DNA of 64,000 nt from Lewinellaceae bacterium (GTDB taxonomy: Bacteria > Bacteroidota > Bacteroidia > Chitinophagales > Saprospiraceae): positions 1 to 64,000 of the forward strand of contig JACJYB010000020.1 in NCBI GenBank assembly GCA_020636355.1, read 5' to 3'. Every line of letters begins with the position of its first letter. Positions within the stretch are counted from its first letter, which is position 1. The notes beneath the pieces are model-generated. The model worked only from the letters and a program-made list of their open reading frames with translations, was not told the origin of the DNA and did no database searches. This document shows, piece after piece, positions 8,907 through 17,968 of this stretch. Both the position numbers and the translations under genes were made by a program.

Positions 8907-10493
8907 TTATAGCTCACTCGTAAAGTGGAATTCTACATTTGGAAAGTTCTCCTGGGCCATCCTCAACATCCAGGCCGATTCCGCCAGAAAGACCAGCCGG
9001 CCATCTTTGTCTTGCGCCAGGTCTTTTTTGCGTTTTTGCATCAGTTCACGGATAGCTTCAGGTTTGGTGCTGGAGACCCAGCAGGCTTTATGCAACGATA
9101 CCGGTTCGTAATGGCAGCTGGCCCCGTATTCGTGTTCCAGGCGGTATTGAATCACATCAAACTGGAGGGATCCCACGGTGCCGATGATTTGGCGCCCGGT
9201 GTCTTCGCGAGTAAATAGCTGGGCCACCCCTTCATCCATAAGCTGCTCGATGCCTTTCGCCAATTGCTTGGATTTTAATGGATTGGCATTGTTCACGTAG
9301 CGGAATTGCTCCGGAGAAAAACTGGGTATCCCTTTGAAATGGAGGATTTCGCCTTCGGTAAGGGTGTCTCCGATCTTGAAATTGCCGGAGTCATAGAGAC
9401 CGACGATATCTCCGGGGAAAGCTTCATCGATGACTTCCTTGCGTGCCGCCATGAACGAGGTGGGATTGGAAAATTTCATGCTCTTTCCGGTGCGCACATT
9501 GTAATAATTGGTATTGCGTTCAAAGGTCCCGGAGCAGATCCGCACGAAGGCAATGCGGTCACGATGGCGGGGGTCGATGTTGGCATGGATCTTAAAGACA
9601 AACCCACTGAATTTTTTTTCAAACGGATCCACATCCCGTTCTTCCGCATGCCGTGGCTGGGGATGTGGGGCCACACGGATAAAGCAGTCCAGCAATTCCT
9701 TGACCCCAAAGTTGTTGACGGCGGACCCGAAAAATACCGGAGACAAGGCTCCTTTGCGGTATACCGTTTCATCAAAATCCGGATACACAGTCGTCACAGT
9801 CTCCAGCTCTTCCCGCAACTCGTCGGCAGGACGCTGGCCCACCTCTTTATCCAGGCGGCCATCGTTCAGGTCCGTGATGGTGATGGTTTCATCCACTTCT
9901 TGTTTGCTGTGCGGGCTGAACAGGCACAGTTTTTTTTCGTACAGGTTGTAAACGCCCTTAAACCGCTGGCCCATACCGATTGGCCAGGAGAGGGGAGTCA
10001 CGGTCAACCCCAGTTTGCTCTCGATCTCATCGAGCAGGTCAATTGCATCCAGTCCTTCACGGTCCAGTTTATTGATAAAAACAATGACCGGGGTATTGCG
10101 CATGCGGCATACCTCTACCAGTTTTTCAGTTTGGGTCTCGACCCCTTTTGCCACGTCAATCACTACGATTACGCTGTCTACCGCGGTGAGCGTGCGGTAG
10201 GTGTCTTCAGCAAAATCCTGGTGACCGGGAGTGTCGAGAATGTTGATTTGCAGGTCTTCATATTCGAAAGCCATCACCGAAGTGGCTACTGAGATACCCC
10301 GTTGCTTTTCGATTTCCATGAAGTCGGAGGTAGCGTGCCGTTTGATCTTATTGGATTTGACCGCTCCGGCAACCTGGATGGCTCCTCCGAAAAGCAGCAA
10401 CTTTTCCGTCAGGGTGGTCTTCCCGGCATCGGGGTGCGAGATGATGGCAAAGGTGCGGCGGCGTTTGATTTCTTCTTGAAATCCCATGGTCAT
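8907..10493 (-). CDS. prfC: Peptide chain release factor 3
   Basis: Translational GTPase that removes RF1/RF2 from the ribosome after termination. The 528 residues match the family length. The G domain shows SHPDAGKTT (about 19-27), DTPGHQDF near 85 and NKLD near 141; ISHPDAGKTTLTEKLLLFGGAIQ-type spacing and the nearby KRHATSDFMEIEKQRGISV block distinguish RF3 from EF-G. A second ATG two codons in (10487) would give MGFQEEI as the N terminus and is equally plausible. It is a single gene with its own -7 element TACCTTTG at 10510-10517. Confidence 0.95.
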   Translation of the reverse strand: MTMGFQEEIKRRRTFAIISHPDAGKTTLTEKLLLFGGAIQVAGAVKSNKIKRHATSDFMEIEKQRGISVATSVMAFEYEDLQINILDTPGHQDFAEDTYRTLTAVDSVIVVIDVAKGVETQTEKLVEVCRMRNTPVIVFINKLDREGLDAIDLLDEIESKLGLTVTPLSWPIGMGQRFKGVYNLYEKKLCLFSPHSKQEVDETITITDLNDGRLDKEVGQRPADELREELETVTTVYPDFDETVYRKGALSPVFFGSAVNNFGVKELLDCFIRVAPHPQPRHAEERDVDPFEKKFSGFVFKIHANIDPRHRDRIAFVRICSGTFERNTNYYNVRTGKSMKFSNPTSFMAARKEVIDEAFPGDIVGLYDSGNFKIGDTLTEGEILHFKGIPSFSPEQFRYVNNANPLKSKQLAKGIEQLMDEGVAQLFTREDTGRQIIGTVGSLQFDVIQYRLEHEYGASCHYEPVSLHKACWVSSTKPEAIRELMQKRKKDLAQDKDGRLVFLAESAWMLRMAQENFPNVEFHFTSEL

Positions 10494-10509
10494 TGTCGAT
10501 TAGCGGCCG

Positions 10510-10517
10510 CAAAGGTA
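10510..10517 (-). promoter_or_regulatory. Candidate prfC -7 element
   Basis: TACCTTTG on the minus strand, an exact TAnnTTTG match 16 nt before the first prfC start codon and 22 nt before the second. No -33 TTTG is seen at the expected distance. Confidence 0.45.
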
Positions 10518-10610
10518 AGGATTATTGGGTATTCGGTTATCGGATACAAGTAATCTGTGTCCAGGATTCCGCGCCCGGTTGGCGGTTTGACACACCTGGG
10601 TATTGAAGTC

Positions 10611-11159
10611 TTACCAGCGTTTGCCTAAGGAAAACTGGATGGAGCCAATCGGATTTTCTTCCAGGTCATTTTGTGCAAGCGCCGAAAGGGAGATAATCCA
10701 GGAATGTTTGCAGATCCAATCGAATCGCGGACCGATCTCATAACCAAGCGCGACAACATCAGGATGATGTATTTCTTCCTCACGAGCATAGGTGCGATGC
10801 CACCAATGGCCCACGATGCCACCCGTCAATGCTATTCTAAATGATTCCTTATGGAGGGGGTAAAAGACCAGGTTAGCACCTATGTTGTGGCAATAATCGG
10901 TATAAAAAGGAATGGATTGATTGTTGAAAAGAAAATACGTTCTAAATAAGTTGATTCGGTATCCGGTATTCCATGCCCATCGTTTGCTGACTTGCATTTC
11001 ATAATTAAAACCGGAATGGATTCCCCAAATATCGCCGCTTCCGGTAAAAGCGGGGCCAGCTCCAATGCTCAGTGAATGGTATTTCGACTGACCAAATAAA
11101 GCGACTGCAGAAAAAAAATAAATTAGAGCAATCAGTACGTATTTAAGCAGGTAATTCAT
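10611..11159 (-). CDS. Predicted outer-membrane beta-barrel protein, unknown function
   Basis: The open frame extends to 11177, but the start at 11159 gives a clean signal peptide (MNYLLKYVLIALIYFFSAVA, cleavage probably after ALFGQ) and a 182-residue precursor. The mature part alternates aromatic and polar residues in strand-like segments and ends in LGKRW, consistent with a small barrel of about 8 strands. No family-specific motif is recognised. It stands alone, 117 bp from prfC and divergent from nothing; the repeat-rich interval 11261-11393 separates it from the DUF5916 gene. Confidence 0.7.
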   Translation of the reverse strand: MNYLLKYVLIALIYFFSAVALFGQSKYHSLSIGAGPAFTGSGDIWGIHSGFNYEMQVSKRWAWNTGYRINLFRTYFLFNNQSIPFYTDYCHNIGANLVFYPLHKESFRIALTGGIVGHWWHRTYAREEEIHHPDVVALGYEIGPRFDWICKHSWIISLSALAQNDLEENPIGSIQFSLGKRW

Positions 11160-11260
11160 GTATTTGTTTATTACCATAACGGTAAAGCAGGATGCATATT
11201 ATTTTATATGCCTGCGCCGGTTACCCTGAATTTAGCTTGACTAAAGTCCTGAATTTTTTC

Positions 11261-11393
11261 CTCCATGCTCCATGCTCCTTGCTCCATGACCCATACCCCA
11301 TGCCCCATGCCTGTCTACCTCTTTTACCTCTTTTACCTCTTTTACCTCTGCTACTTCTTTTACCTCTGCTACCTCTTTTACCTTTGCTACTTC
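11261..11393. repeat. Two adjoining short tandem repeat tracts
   Basis: Positions 11261-11311 hold degenerate copies of CCATGCTC / CCATGCCC, and 11315-11393 hold about eight copies of CTTTTACCT or CTGCTACCT (9-mers). The second tract ends at the stop codon of the DUF5916 gene, so it lies in that gene's 3' region. On the minus strand it forms a spurious Lys/Arg/Gly-rich open frame. This resembles the 4021-4079 repeat in position and in its TTTACC core. Confidence 0.8.
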
Positions 11394-13676
11394 CTAAATA
11401 TTCAACCAATAATTCATCTTCAACACCACGGCCCGGTTCTTTGGTCCCCAGTATTCCACGGCATAATTGTCCGTATAGACCAGATAAATATCCGACATAG
11501 GCTGGTAGCGCCATTGGAACCTGCTGTTGATATTAAAATTGTCATCCTGGGTGTTGTATTGTAAAAAGGTAGTCCAGGATAAATTATTGGAGAAATTAAT
11601 TTCGATGCGAGGCCCGACCAACAATAAATTTTCATTACCGTAATTCGAAGGCAACCGGATGTTATTTTGTTCGAAACTTAAATCGAATTTACCCCAGGGT
11701 TGTTTCCGGTAAGAGAACATTAATTGGTATTGTTGCCGCTTTCCATTATAAAATCCACCGGTCGAGATCCCGAATAACGCGGAAAACAGTCTTCGTTGAT
11801 CTGTCACATAAATGGCTCCGATTGTATTATAGCGGTAAATTCCGGTTGGTAATGGTTCGTCGGTAAATGTAAATGGATATAATAATTGATTGACCTGATG
11901 GTTGAATTCCAATAAAAACATGCTGGTATTTTTCCAGCTGATGTTGTAATTCGTTCGGAAGCTGTTTTGAATCAATTCCGATGCCCGGGTGGTCCAGTCC
12001 CGCATGTGATTCAAATACCAGGTGTGAGAAATAATCTTGCCATTATTTTCCGGGTAATAGGTATAGCTGGCACGGGAAAATAAATGATTAAACCCAAGAT
12101 GATAGGTGGTGTCCCGAATCGCATCGTAATGCTCCTGGGTCGGTATAAATCCCAGGTCGGCGTAATAATTATCGCCTACACCGGCCAGGTTGGAATAAAT
12201 GCTAATGTTGCGGTTGTCGTACCCCGCACCTATATTGTAAAAGGAGTTGTTTTGGTTACGGATATGATCCGAAAAAGACATTCCATATCCTCCGAATGCT
12301 CGCGTACTCCCATCCTGGGTGACGAAATTAAATTCCATGCCAGCCGTGCGATTGTAATCGTCTGCCAGCAAAGATTTATCGGCATGGCCTTGCCGGTTAT
12401 GGAAATAGCCGCGCAGAACCGAGCGCTTGAAAAACTGACGGTGGAGTGCCAGGGAGGTGTAGTTATTACCCGGCTGGTCATTGATCCCCTTGGTCTGCAT
12501 GTTCATCAGGCCGATGCGCAGGTCTTTGTTCAGGTTGCCGCTTAGCCTTAGTCCATATTGGATCGGGATGGTATTTCCATCTTCGTCAAGCCCGATCCGG
12601 CGGGAAAAGAATGGCCGCATGGGCGGAATCCCAAAATCAGAGAACAAGTCGCTGTTCTCCAGGAAAAAGAGCCTTCTCTCCGGGAAGAGCACATCAAAGG
12701 TGGTCAGGTTGGTTACTTGCTGGTCTACTTCAACCTGGGAGAAATCCGGATTTACGGTAAGGTCCAGATTCAGACTGGAGGTTACGGCTACTTTGGCGTC
12801 CACACCCGCATTTATACCGGTGGTGGTAGCCTCTCCCTCCTCCACATTATTGTGACTGTTGGCGGAGACGTAAGGGATCACTGAAATATTCGATTTTACC
12901 GCCGGCGGTGGTTGATCCCAAAGCAACACTCCCGTATAACCGAGATCCATAGAAATGAACTGAACCGGCACAGGGGACCACGTATGCCAACTGTTTGAAC
13001 GAGGTTCACCGCGGGCAAAATTCAAACCCCAGGTGGTTTGACTACTCTTGTAGCGCAGGATGCGAAAAGGAATGGCCAACTCCACCGTCCAGTGATCGGT
13101 TGCCGTTTGGACGGCAGAAAACCATTTGTTGTCCCAGGCATCATTGATCCCGCTGAAGTTACCGGTACCCCGGCGCATGGTCTGTCCGTTGATCAGCGCA
13201 TCCGACTGGACATTGGCAGGATTGACGGCAAAGTTAAAGGCATTGGTCCGTTCATTGACCGGGTCAAGCAGGATAGAAAATGCATCCCCTTCCCAAAAAC
13301 CAAGATTGTCCCGCTTAAGACTTTTTATGATGTAATCATCCGGTCCATAACAGATAGCTCCGACGTAAAGGTATTGATCGTCATAGGTAAACCGGACCTC
13401 GGTCTGAATATCCTGAGGAGCCCGTTGGTCGTCCACCGGAAAACTCATCCAGAAATTATCCGCTTTGTCCGCATTTTGCCAGGCAGTTTCATCAAGCGCC
13501 CCATCGATGCGGATGGGGTCATTGCTGCGTTTGATTTTTAGTTGATATTGTTCCTGAAGGTTGCGGCTGTTTTGCCCGGTTGCCGTAAAGCTGGCACCTA
13601 TCAAAACATAAATCAACGCAAATCGCAGGAGGTGAAAGGAATCAGTATGAATTCGAATTGGATTGGAATGGAACAT
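11394..13676 (-). CDS. DUF5916 outer-membrane protein with N-terminal CBM9-like domain
   Basis: A 760-residue exported protein. A signal peptide ends near residue 34 (GASFTATGQ). Residues about 42-230 resemble a carbohydrate-binding family 9 domain (DPIRIDGALDETAW, VRFTYDDQYLYVGA, WTVELAIPF). The remainder is a DUF5916 beta-barrel, recognised by LDLTVNPDFSQVEVDQQ and LFPERRLFFLEN near residues 300-350. The function of DUF5916 is unknown; binding of sugar or peptide at the outer membrane is inference. It lies 20 nt downstream of the PIG-L gene, so they are probably cotranscribed. A short tandem repeat tract starts directly after its stop. Confidence 0.85.
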   Translation of the reverse strand: MFHSNPIRIHTDSFHLLRFALIYVLIGASFTATGQNSRNLQEQYQLKIKRSNDPIRIDGALDETAWQNADKADNFWMSFPVDDQRAPQDIQTEVRFTYDDQYLYVGAICYGPDDYIIKSLKRDNLGFWEGDAFSILLDPVNERTNAFNFAVNPANVQSDALINGQTMRRGTGNFSGINDAWDNKWFSAVQTATDHWTVELAIPFRILRYKSSQTTWGLNFARGEPRSNSWHTWSPVPVQFISMDLGYTGVLLWDQPPPAVKSNISVIPYVSANSHNNVEEGEATTTGINAGVDAKVAVTSSLNLDLTVNPDFSQVEVDQQVTNLTTFDVLFPERRLFFLENSDLFSDFGIPPMRPFFSRRIGLDEDGNTIPIQYGLRLSGNLNKDLRIGLMNMQTKGINDQPGNNYTSLALHRQFFKRSVLRGYFHNRQGHADKSLLADDYNRTAGMEFNFVTQDGSTRAFGGYGMSFSDHIRNQNNSFYNIGAGYDNRNISIYSNLAGVGDNYYADLGFIPTQEHYDAIRDTTYHLGFNHLFSRASYTYYPENNGKIISHTWYLNHMRDWTTRASELIQNSFRTNYNISWKNTSMFLLEFNHQVNQLLYPFTFTDEPLPTGIYRYNTIGAIYVTDQRRLFSALFGISTGGFYNGKRQQYQLMFSYRKQPWGKFDLSFEQNNIRLPSNYGNENLLLVGPRIEINFSNNLSWTTFLQYNTQDDNFNINSRFQWRYQPMSDIYLVYTDNYAVEYWGPKNRAVVLKMNYWLNI

Positions 13677-13696
13677 GATCAGGGTGTCGCAATGGT

Positions 13697-14434
13697 TTAA
13701 GAAAATCCGAGGCTCCTGCTTTTGCTGTGGCGTACAAAGGCTTCGGCATAGGCAAATCCCCCTTCCATTCCCCGAAAGACTTCCATCCGGCCATGGTCGT
13801 TGGGATAGGACTTTTCAATAAATTGACTTTTATGAGCAAAACACGCCTGGTGTTTTAATTCGACTACTGTCGTGATATCTACATAATCAGTCGGATTGAA
13901 ATTGTGGGTCTGGATACCGGACATCACCTCATAATAGTACAATGCCGGCTTCTCAGACATCCGCAACCACGCGTCATAGGTGAGTATGGAACAGATGCGG
14001 TGATCGCGATGGGAATCCATGGGCCAATGGGTTAATAGCAAGTCAGGTGACTGCCCGGAAATAAACGAATAAAAGGTCTCGTAAGCTTCCGCGTTAATCC
14101 CGGCTGAGCCATCAATTTGCCCTAAAAAGTGGGGTTTAAATCCTAGCAAGGAACTGGCCGTCTCGGCTTCTGCCGTGCGAATTCTTGCTGCTTCCTCATG
14201 ACCGGTACCTTCGATGCCTGCCTCTCCCCGGGTGAGGTAACCCACGATAACATCATGTCCTGCCTTGCTCAACAAAGCAATCAATCCTCCGCAACCGGTC
14301 TCGGGGTCATCCGGATGAGCCCCGGTCACCAATACCTTTAGGGAGTTTTTTGATTCCTCCTGCAATGCAGTCCATTGCCATAGTGGTAATGCTCCAAAGG
14401 AAGCAGCAGCTCTCAAATAAGATCTCCGGTCCAT
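13697..14434 (-). CDS. PIG-L family deacetylase
   Basis: Zinc-dependent LmbE/PIG-L type N-deacetylase of 245 residues. The first metal motif AHPDDPETG is at 39-47 and the second, HWPMDSHRDH, near 137-146. These enzymes remove acetyl groups from N-acetylglucosamine-type sugars; the substrate here is unknown. The N terminus MDRRSYLRAAASFGAL looks like a short twin-arginine signal followed by a hydrophobic stretch, so export is possible (inference). It is first in a unit with the DUF5916 gene (20-nt gap) and has a -7 element TATCTTTG at 14458-14465. Confidence 0.85.
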   Translation of the reverse strand: MDRRSYLRAAASFGALPLWQWTALQEESKNSLKVLVTGAHPDDPETGCGGLIALLSKAGHDVIVGYLTRGEAGIEGTGHEEAARIRTAEAETASSLLGFKPHFLGQIDGSAGINAEAYETFYSFISGQSPDLLLTHWPMDSHRDHRICSILTYDAWLRMSEKPALYYYEVMSGIQTHNFNPTDYVDITTVVELKHQACFAHKSQFIEKSYPNDHGRMEVFRGMEGGFAYAEAFVRHSKSRSLGFS

Positions 14435-14457
14435 AGTTCAGATTGAATGAACGGGGC

Positions 14458-14465
14458 CAAAGATA
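14458..14465 (-). promoter_or_regulatory. Candidate promoter -7 element for PIG-L/DUF5916 unit
   Basis: TATCTTTG on the minus strand, exact TAnnTTTG, 23 nt before the PIG-L start codon. A -33 element is not clear. Confidence 0.45.
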
Positions 14466-14623
14466 ACAATTACCTGGCCCCATATTGTCCGGAAACCTTA
14501 ATTGAAATCAGCCTGCACGAAACTTATTTATCCGTGATAAGCACGCGGACAGGACGACCTGCCGGCGAAAGAGCAACAGGGCTGTCTATCAAGACATCCG
14601 CTCGCAAATCCGGTTAAATGACA

Positions 14624-15085
14624 TTAATAGCGACGCAGCTTAAACGTGTATTTGCCCCTTCTGTCTTCCGCTTCAATGGTTAATTTATTCTGATTTAGCC
14701 GGCAAATGCTGCCGAAATAGCAAAAGCTATCTCCCGCAATGAAGTCATCGAAGCACATGTCCAGGAAGAACTCCCATTCGCTGTCGGAGCCATCATCGGT
14801 ATAATAAACATCTTTATCGGCATAAATCTGCCAGTCGCCCTGGAAGGTGGCCCGGAGTGAGACATCATCATACAACGCACCATAATTTGGGAAAAACTCG
14901 ATGATGTCCCCATCAAATTCATCGGTGATGTTGTCCCGGAATAAGGCATTATCCCGTTTGTAATACACTTTTTCAAATTGCCAACTGCCGATCAGCTTAT
15001 CTTCTTTACGCCTGATTCGAAAATCCTTGGAACAAGCGGTAGCCAGTAAACAGCATGCCAGGAAATAGGTAAAGCTCTTTTTCAT
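14624..15085 (-). CDS. Lipoprotein of unknown function (lipocalin-like size)
   Basis: The start at 15085 gives a 153-residue lipoprotein precursor: MKKSFTYFLACCLLATAC with the lipobox Cys at residue 18. The frame is open up to 15223, but the upstream part has no signal and is less likely to be coding. The mature part begins GSWQFEKVYY and contains acidic patches (DITDEFDGD-like, YTDDGSDSE); GSW near the N terminus and alternating strands are reminiscent of lipocalin-like lipoproteins common in this phylum, but I cannot assign a family. It lies between the PIG-L unit and a small unknown gene, all on the minus strand. Confidence 0.6.
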   Translation of the reverse strand: MKKSFTYFLACCLLATACSKDFRIRRKEDKLIGSWQFEKVYYKRDNALFRDNITDEFDGDIIEFFPNYGALYDDVSLRATFQGDWQIYADKDVYYTDDGSDSEWEFFLDMCFDDFIAGDSFCYFGSICRLNQNKLTIEAEDRRGKYTFKLRRY

Positions 15086-15246
15086 GTTCAGTCCTTTTTG
15101 GTTCAAATGATTTACCTTAAGATCCATGAAAATTGTGCTTTCCCCTATCCGGAGCGAAAGGTTTAGAAATACCTTAACCGGACCTATTAATACCCTGTTA
15201 AGGCAATCACCTGCATTGGGCACGCTTTAACACTTCTATTACGGTT

Positions 15247-15474
15247 TTAATAGGTAGATAGGTGTTCTCGGAAAACCTTTTCCAATCCTTCATCTTCCAA
15301 TAAGAGCTGGATGTAGCACAGGATTTCCTCTGGAGATTCCCGGATGTTCAGGCGTTTCCGGTATTCCAGATACAGGATCAGTTGCAGCAGTACCCGGTGA
15401 TAGGCCGGCGCTTTGTCTATTTCTTTCGGGTCAAATCGGTAGTCGGAGAATTCCTCAAATATGGATGGACGCAT
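15247..15474 (-). CDS. Small protein of unknown function (75 aa)
   Basis: A 75-residue charged, mostly helical protein starting MRPSIFEEFSDYRFDP and rich in Glu, Leu and Arg. No signal peptide or motif is recognised. The frame is open only modestly beyond this start and codon use looks like that of its neighbours. It lies 161 bp upstream of the lipoprotein start on the same strand and is divergent from the TonB-dependent receptor gene. It could be a genuine conserved small protein or a chance frame; I favour genuine. Confidence 0.5.
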   Translation of the reverse strand: MRPSIFEEFSDYRFDPKEIDKAPAYHRVLLQLILYLEYRKRLNIRESPEEILCYIQLLLEDEGLEKVFREHLSTY

Positions 15475-15682
15475 TTTGCATAAAGGTAGAGGGTGTTACC
15501 GGGAATTGCAAGACATATGCAAATAAAATCTAATGTTAGGCTGAAGCTCATTTTGAAAAAAACTTGCTGACAATCGCAAAGGAGCAGTGGAACAACAGCT
15601 TGCTTGGGATAGATCAGGTGCTTCACTATCTTGGGGTTAAAATCCGGCTTGCGATTTTGACTTAAGCATAAATATCCTGTCG

Positions 15683-15690
15683 TACCTTTG
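15683..15690 (+). promoter_or_regulatory. Candidate -7 element next to the TonB receptor start codon
   Basis: TACCTTTG, exact TAnnTTTG, ends 5 nt before the ATG at 15696, predicting a leaderless or nearly leaderless mRNA. A TTTTG lies 23 nt upstream, slightly farther than the usual 19-21 nt for the -33 TTTG. Confidence 0.45.
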
Positions 15691-15695
15691 AGCAT

Positions 15696-17897
15696 ATGGG
15701 ACTGAATCGGTTGAGCATCTTACTGTTATTTCTCTTTGAGGCTGTTTCGTTATCCGGCCAAACGCAACTGCGGGGTGCTATCTACAATGCGAACACCGAT
15801 AACCCCTTGCCTGGCGTATTTCTGGTGAGCAGAAATGGTGATACCTTGGCAAGGACCGATACGCTTGGCCTATTTGAATTGATTGTCCCGCCGGATAGTG
15901 TATTCCGCGTATGGAAACCGGGATATCTTGAAGAGCTGATCCGATGGGACGGGCAGCCAGCCCTTACAATTAACATGCAGCCTTTCGCATTTAATCTTGA
16001 GGAAATAGAAGTGGAGGCTTATCTGCCTCGCCAGAGTGCAACCCTTCAACCTCAATTATTGCGTCAGCAAACCATCCTGTCTCTCGATCCGATTTCCATT
16101 GAGCGAAGCCTGAATACCATTCCCGGAGTATATATGCAGACGGGACAGAACAATACCAATCGCATCACGATCCGGGGTGCAGGTAGTCGTACACTGTTTG
16201 GAACCGATAAAGTAAGGGCTTACTGGAATCATATTCCGCTGACTGATGGAGCAGGGGAGTCAACACTGGAAGACCTGGATTTACAGCTGGCCGATGAGAT
16301 CAGGGTGTATCGCGGGCCTACCAGTGCGCTTTTTAATGCAGGCCTGGGTGGCGCCATCCATGTGGTGACCAGTCTGCATTCCGACCGTCCGTTGGAATAC
16401 CAGGGACAGGCGTTGGCCGGTTCATTTGGGTTGTGGGGCCTCCGGAACGAGGTGAAATCGCGTGTCGGAGATCATGTCCAGATCAGCTTTAGCCAGGCCC
16501 GCCAGGTAAGTAATGGATATCGCAACAATCAGTTTTACCGGCGCGATAATCTGGCGACCCTGGGGCAGTGGATTCAGGGAAGGCACGTGCTGCAGTGGAT
16601 GCTGCAATGGATCGAAACCAAAGGATTTCTGGCCAGTTCGATTAATGAGAATACGTTTAAAACCAACCCTCAGGAGGCGGCGGCGAACTGGGCGGGTGTC
16701 AAAGGATTTGAATACTACGTCCGTCTGTTAGGAGGTATTCATTATGCTTATGCCCTGAATCGACGCAACAGTTGGCATGCAGCCGTGTACCAGAACCGTC
16801 GGGATGGTTTCGAGCGGCGTCCTTTTGATACCTATGATGATCTGCATAATTTATTGGGCTGGAGGTCTTTCTGGCAGTACGAAGGTGACCGGATGCATGT
16901 CGTCCTTGGGGCGGAAAGCAGCAGGGAGTCGGTCACCGATAACTATTATGAGACGCTGGAAACCGGTACCGGGCCTTTTTTGAGTACTGATCCGCAGAAG
17001 CGCCATCATCTGGATGCTTTTGGTCAGTGGAGCTGGAATTATGGAAATTGGGTATTTGCAGCCAGCGGGCAGCTGCAAAAAGTGCATTACCAGTTTGCAG
17101 ATAATTACGATTTCCCAGTGGTATTTTCACCTGGACTCCGGATCACCCGGCAGTTACCCAAAGAACAGCAAGTTCATTTGCTGATCAACAAAGGCGTGTC
17201 AGTGCCCGGTCCAGATGTTGTCCGGAACGAAGACCGGACCCTGATACCCGGATTGTTGCCGGAACAAGGGTGGAATCTCGAGGGCCAGTATGTCTATCAT
17301 GGACATCAGGGCCTACAATTTCAGGCTAATGTCTATTACCTGTGGGTCCGTGACCAGCTGGTTCTGCGGCGACTTACCGAGACCATTTCGAAGGTGATCA
17401 ATGCTGGCTCCACCGGGATGTTTGGTATTGAGATTAATGCGAGCTATCCCTTGGTACTGGGTGCGCATACGTTGACCCAGACCATAGCCTACACGTTTGC
17501 AGATTACCGGTTCTTGGATTTTGAAGATGGTGATCATAATTATCGTGGTAACCGGTTGCCAGGTTCACCGCAGCATCGGGTCAATTATCAGTTGGGGTGG
17601 GAATACCGGGACCGGTGGCATGCCCTGGTCCAGTTGATCGCTCAGGATCGCCTGCCATTGCGGGATGATGGCTCGGCCTGGGGAGACGGTTATTTTCTGA
17701 TGCATCTGAACGCCGGCTATGCTTTCCAGCTCGGGAAGTGGCAGTTTGATGCATTCGGTCAGGTGGACAACATAACCAATACATTGTATGCATCCATGTT
17801 CCTGATCAATGCCGGTAGTTTTGGTGGGGCGGCTCCGCGCTATTATTATCCGGGGATGCCCAGAAGCGTGCGCGTGGGGTTGCGTTGGAAACTTTGA
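15696..17897 (+). CDS. TonB-dependent receptor with carboxypeptidase-regulatory-like N terminus
   Basis: Outer-membrane active transporter of 733 residues. It has a signal peptide (LLLFLFEAVSLSGQ), then a carboxypeptidase D regulatory-like domain at about 25-95 (LRGAIYNANTDNPLPGVFLVS). A plug domain follows at about 125-235 (LNTIPGVYMQTG, ITIRGAG, IRVYRGPTSALFN, GGAIHVVTS) and then a barrel ending VRVGLRWKL, with the terminal aromatic-rich strand expected for BAM recognition. The substrate is unknown; the size and layout resemble siderophore or vitamin receptors rather than SusC (which is longer). It is not part of a SusD pair. No riboswitch is visible upstream. Confidence 0.87.
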   Translation: MGLNRLSILLLFLFEAVSLSGQTQLRGAIYNANTDNPLPGVFLVSRNGDTLARTDTLGLFELIVPPDSVFRVWKPGYLEELIRWDGQPALTINMQPFAFNLEEIEVEAYLPRQSATLQPQLLRQQTILSLDPISIERSLNTIPGVYMQTGQNNTNRITIRGAGSRTLFGTDKVRAYWNHIPLTDGAGESTLEDLDLQLADEIRVYRGPTSALFNAGLGGAIHVVTSLHSDRPLEYQGQALAGSFGLWGLRNEVKSRVGDHVQISFSQARQVSNGYRNNQFYRRDNLATLGQWIQGRHVLQWMLQWIETKGFLASSINENTFKTNPQEAAANWAGVKGFEYYVRLLGGIHYAYALNRRNSWHAAVYQNRRDGFERRPFDTYDDLHNLLGWRSFWQYEGDRMHVVLGAESSRESVTDNYYETLETGTGPFLSTDPQKRHHLDAFGQWSWNYGNWVFAASGQLQKVHYQFADNYDFPVVFSPGLRITRQLPKEQQVHLLINKGVSVPGPDVVRNEDRTLIPGLLPEQGWNLEGQYVYHGHQGLQFQANVYYLWVRDQLVLRRLTETISKVINAGSTGMFGIEINASYPLVLGAHTLTQTIAYTFADYRFLDFEDGDHNYRGNRLPGSPQHRVNYQLGWEYRDRWHALVQLIAQDRLPLRDDGSAWGDGYFLMHLNAGYAFQLGKWQFDAFGQVDNITNTLYASMFLINAGSFGGAAPRYYYPGMPRSVRVGLRWKL

Positions 17898-17968
17898 AGG
17901 TCAGCCAAGCAGCTATTTCTGAATCAGGTCGCCTGGAACAGCATGCTGCTAAAATGCTCGAGTGATGA

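Noticed and set aside
9306..10292. 328-residue open frame on the plus strand
   Set aside because: It lies wholly antisense to prfC, which is a clear homologue; its length only reflects the base composition of that gene.
11221..11514. 97-residue minus-strand frame rich in Gly, Lys and Arg
   Set aside because: It is the translation of the tandem repeat tract 11261-11393 plus antisense of a real gene.
15480..15690. Cobalamin or TPP riboswitch before the TonB-dependent receptor
   Set aside because: I looked for the conserved boxes and saw none; the -7 element next to the ATG also leaves no leader for one.
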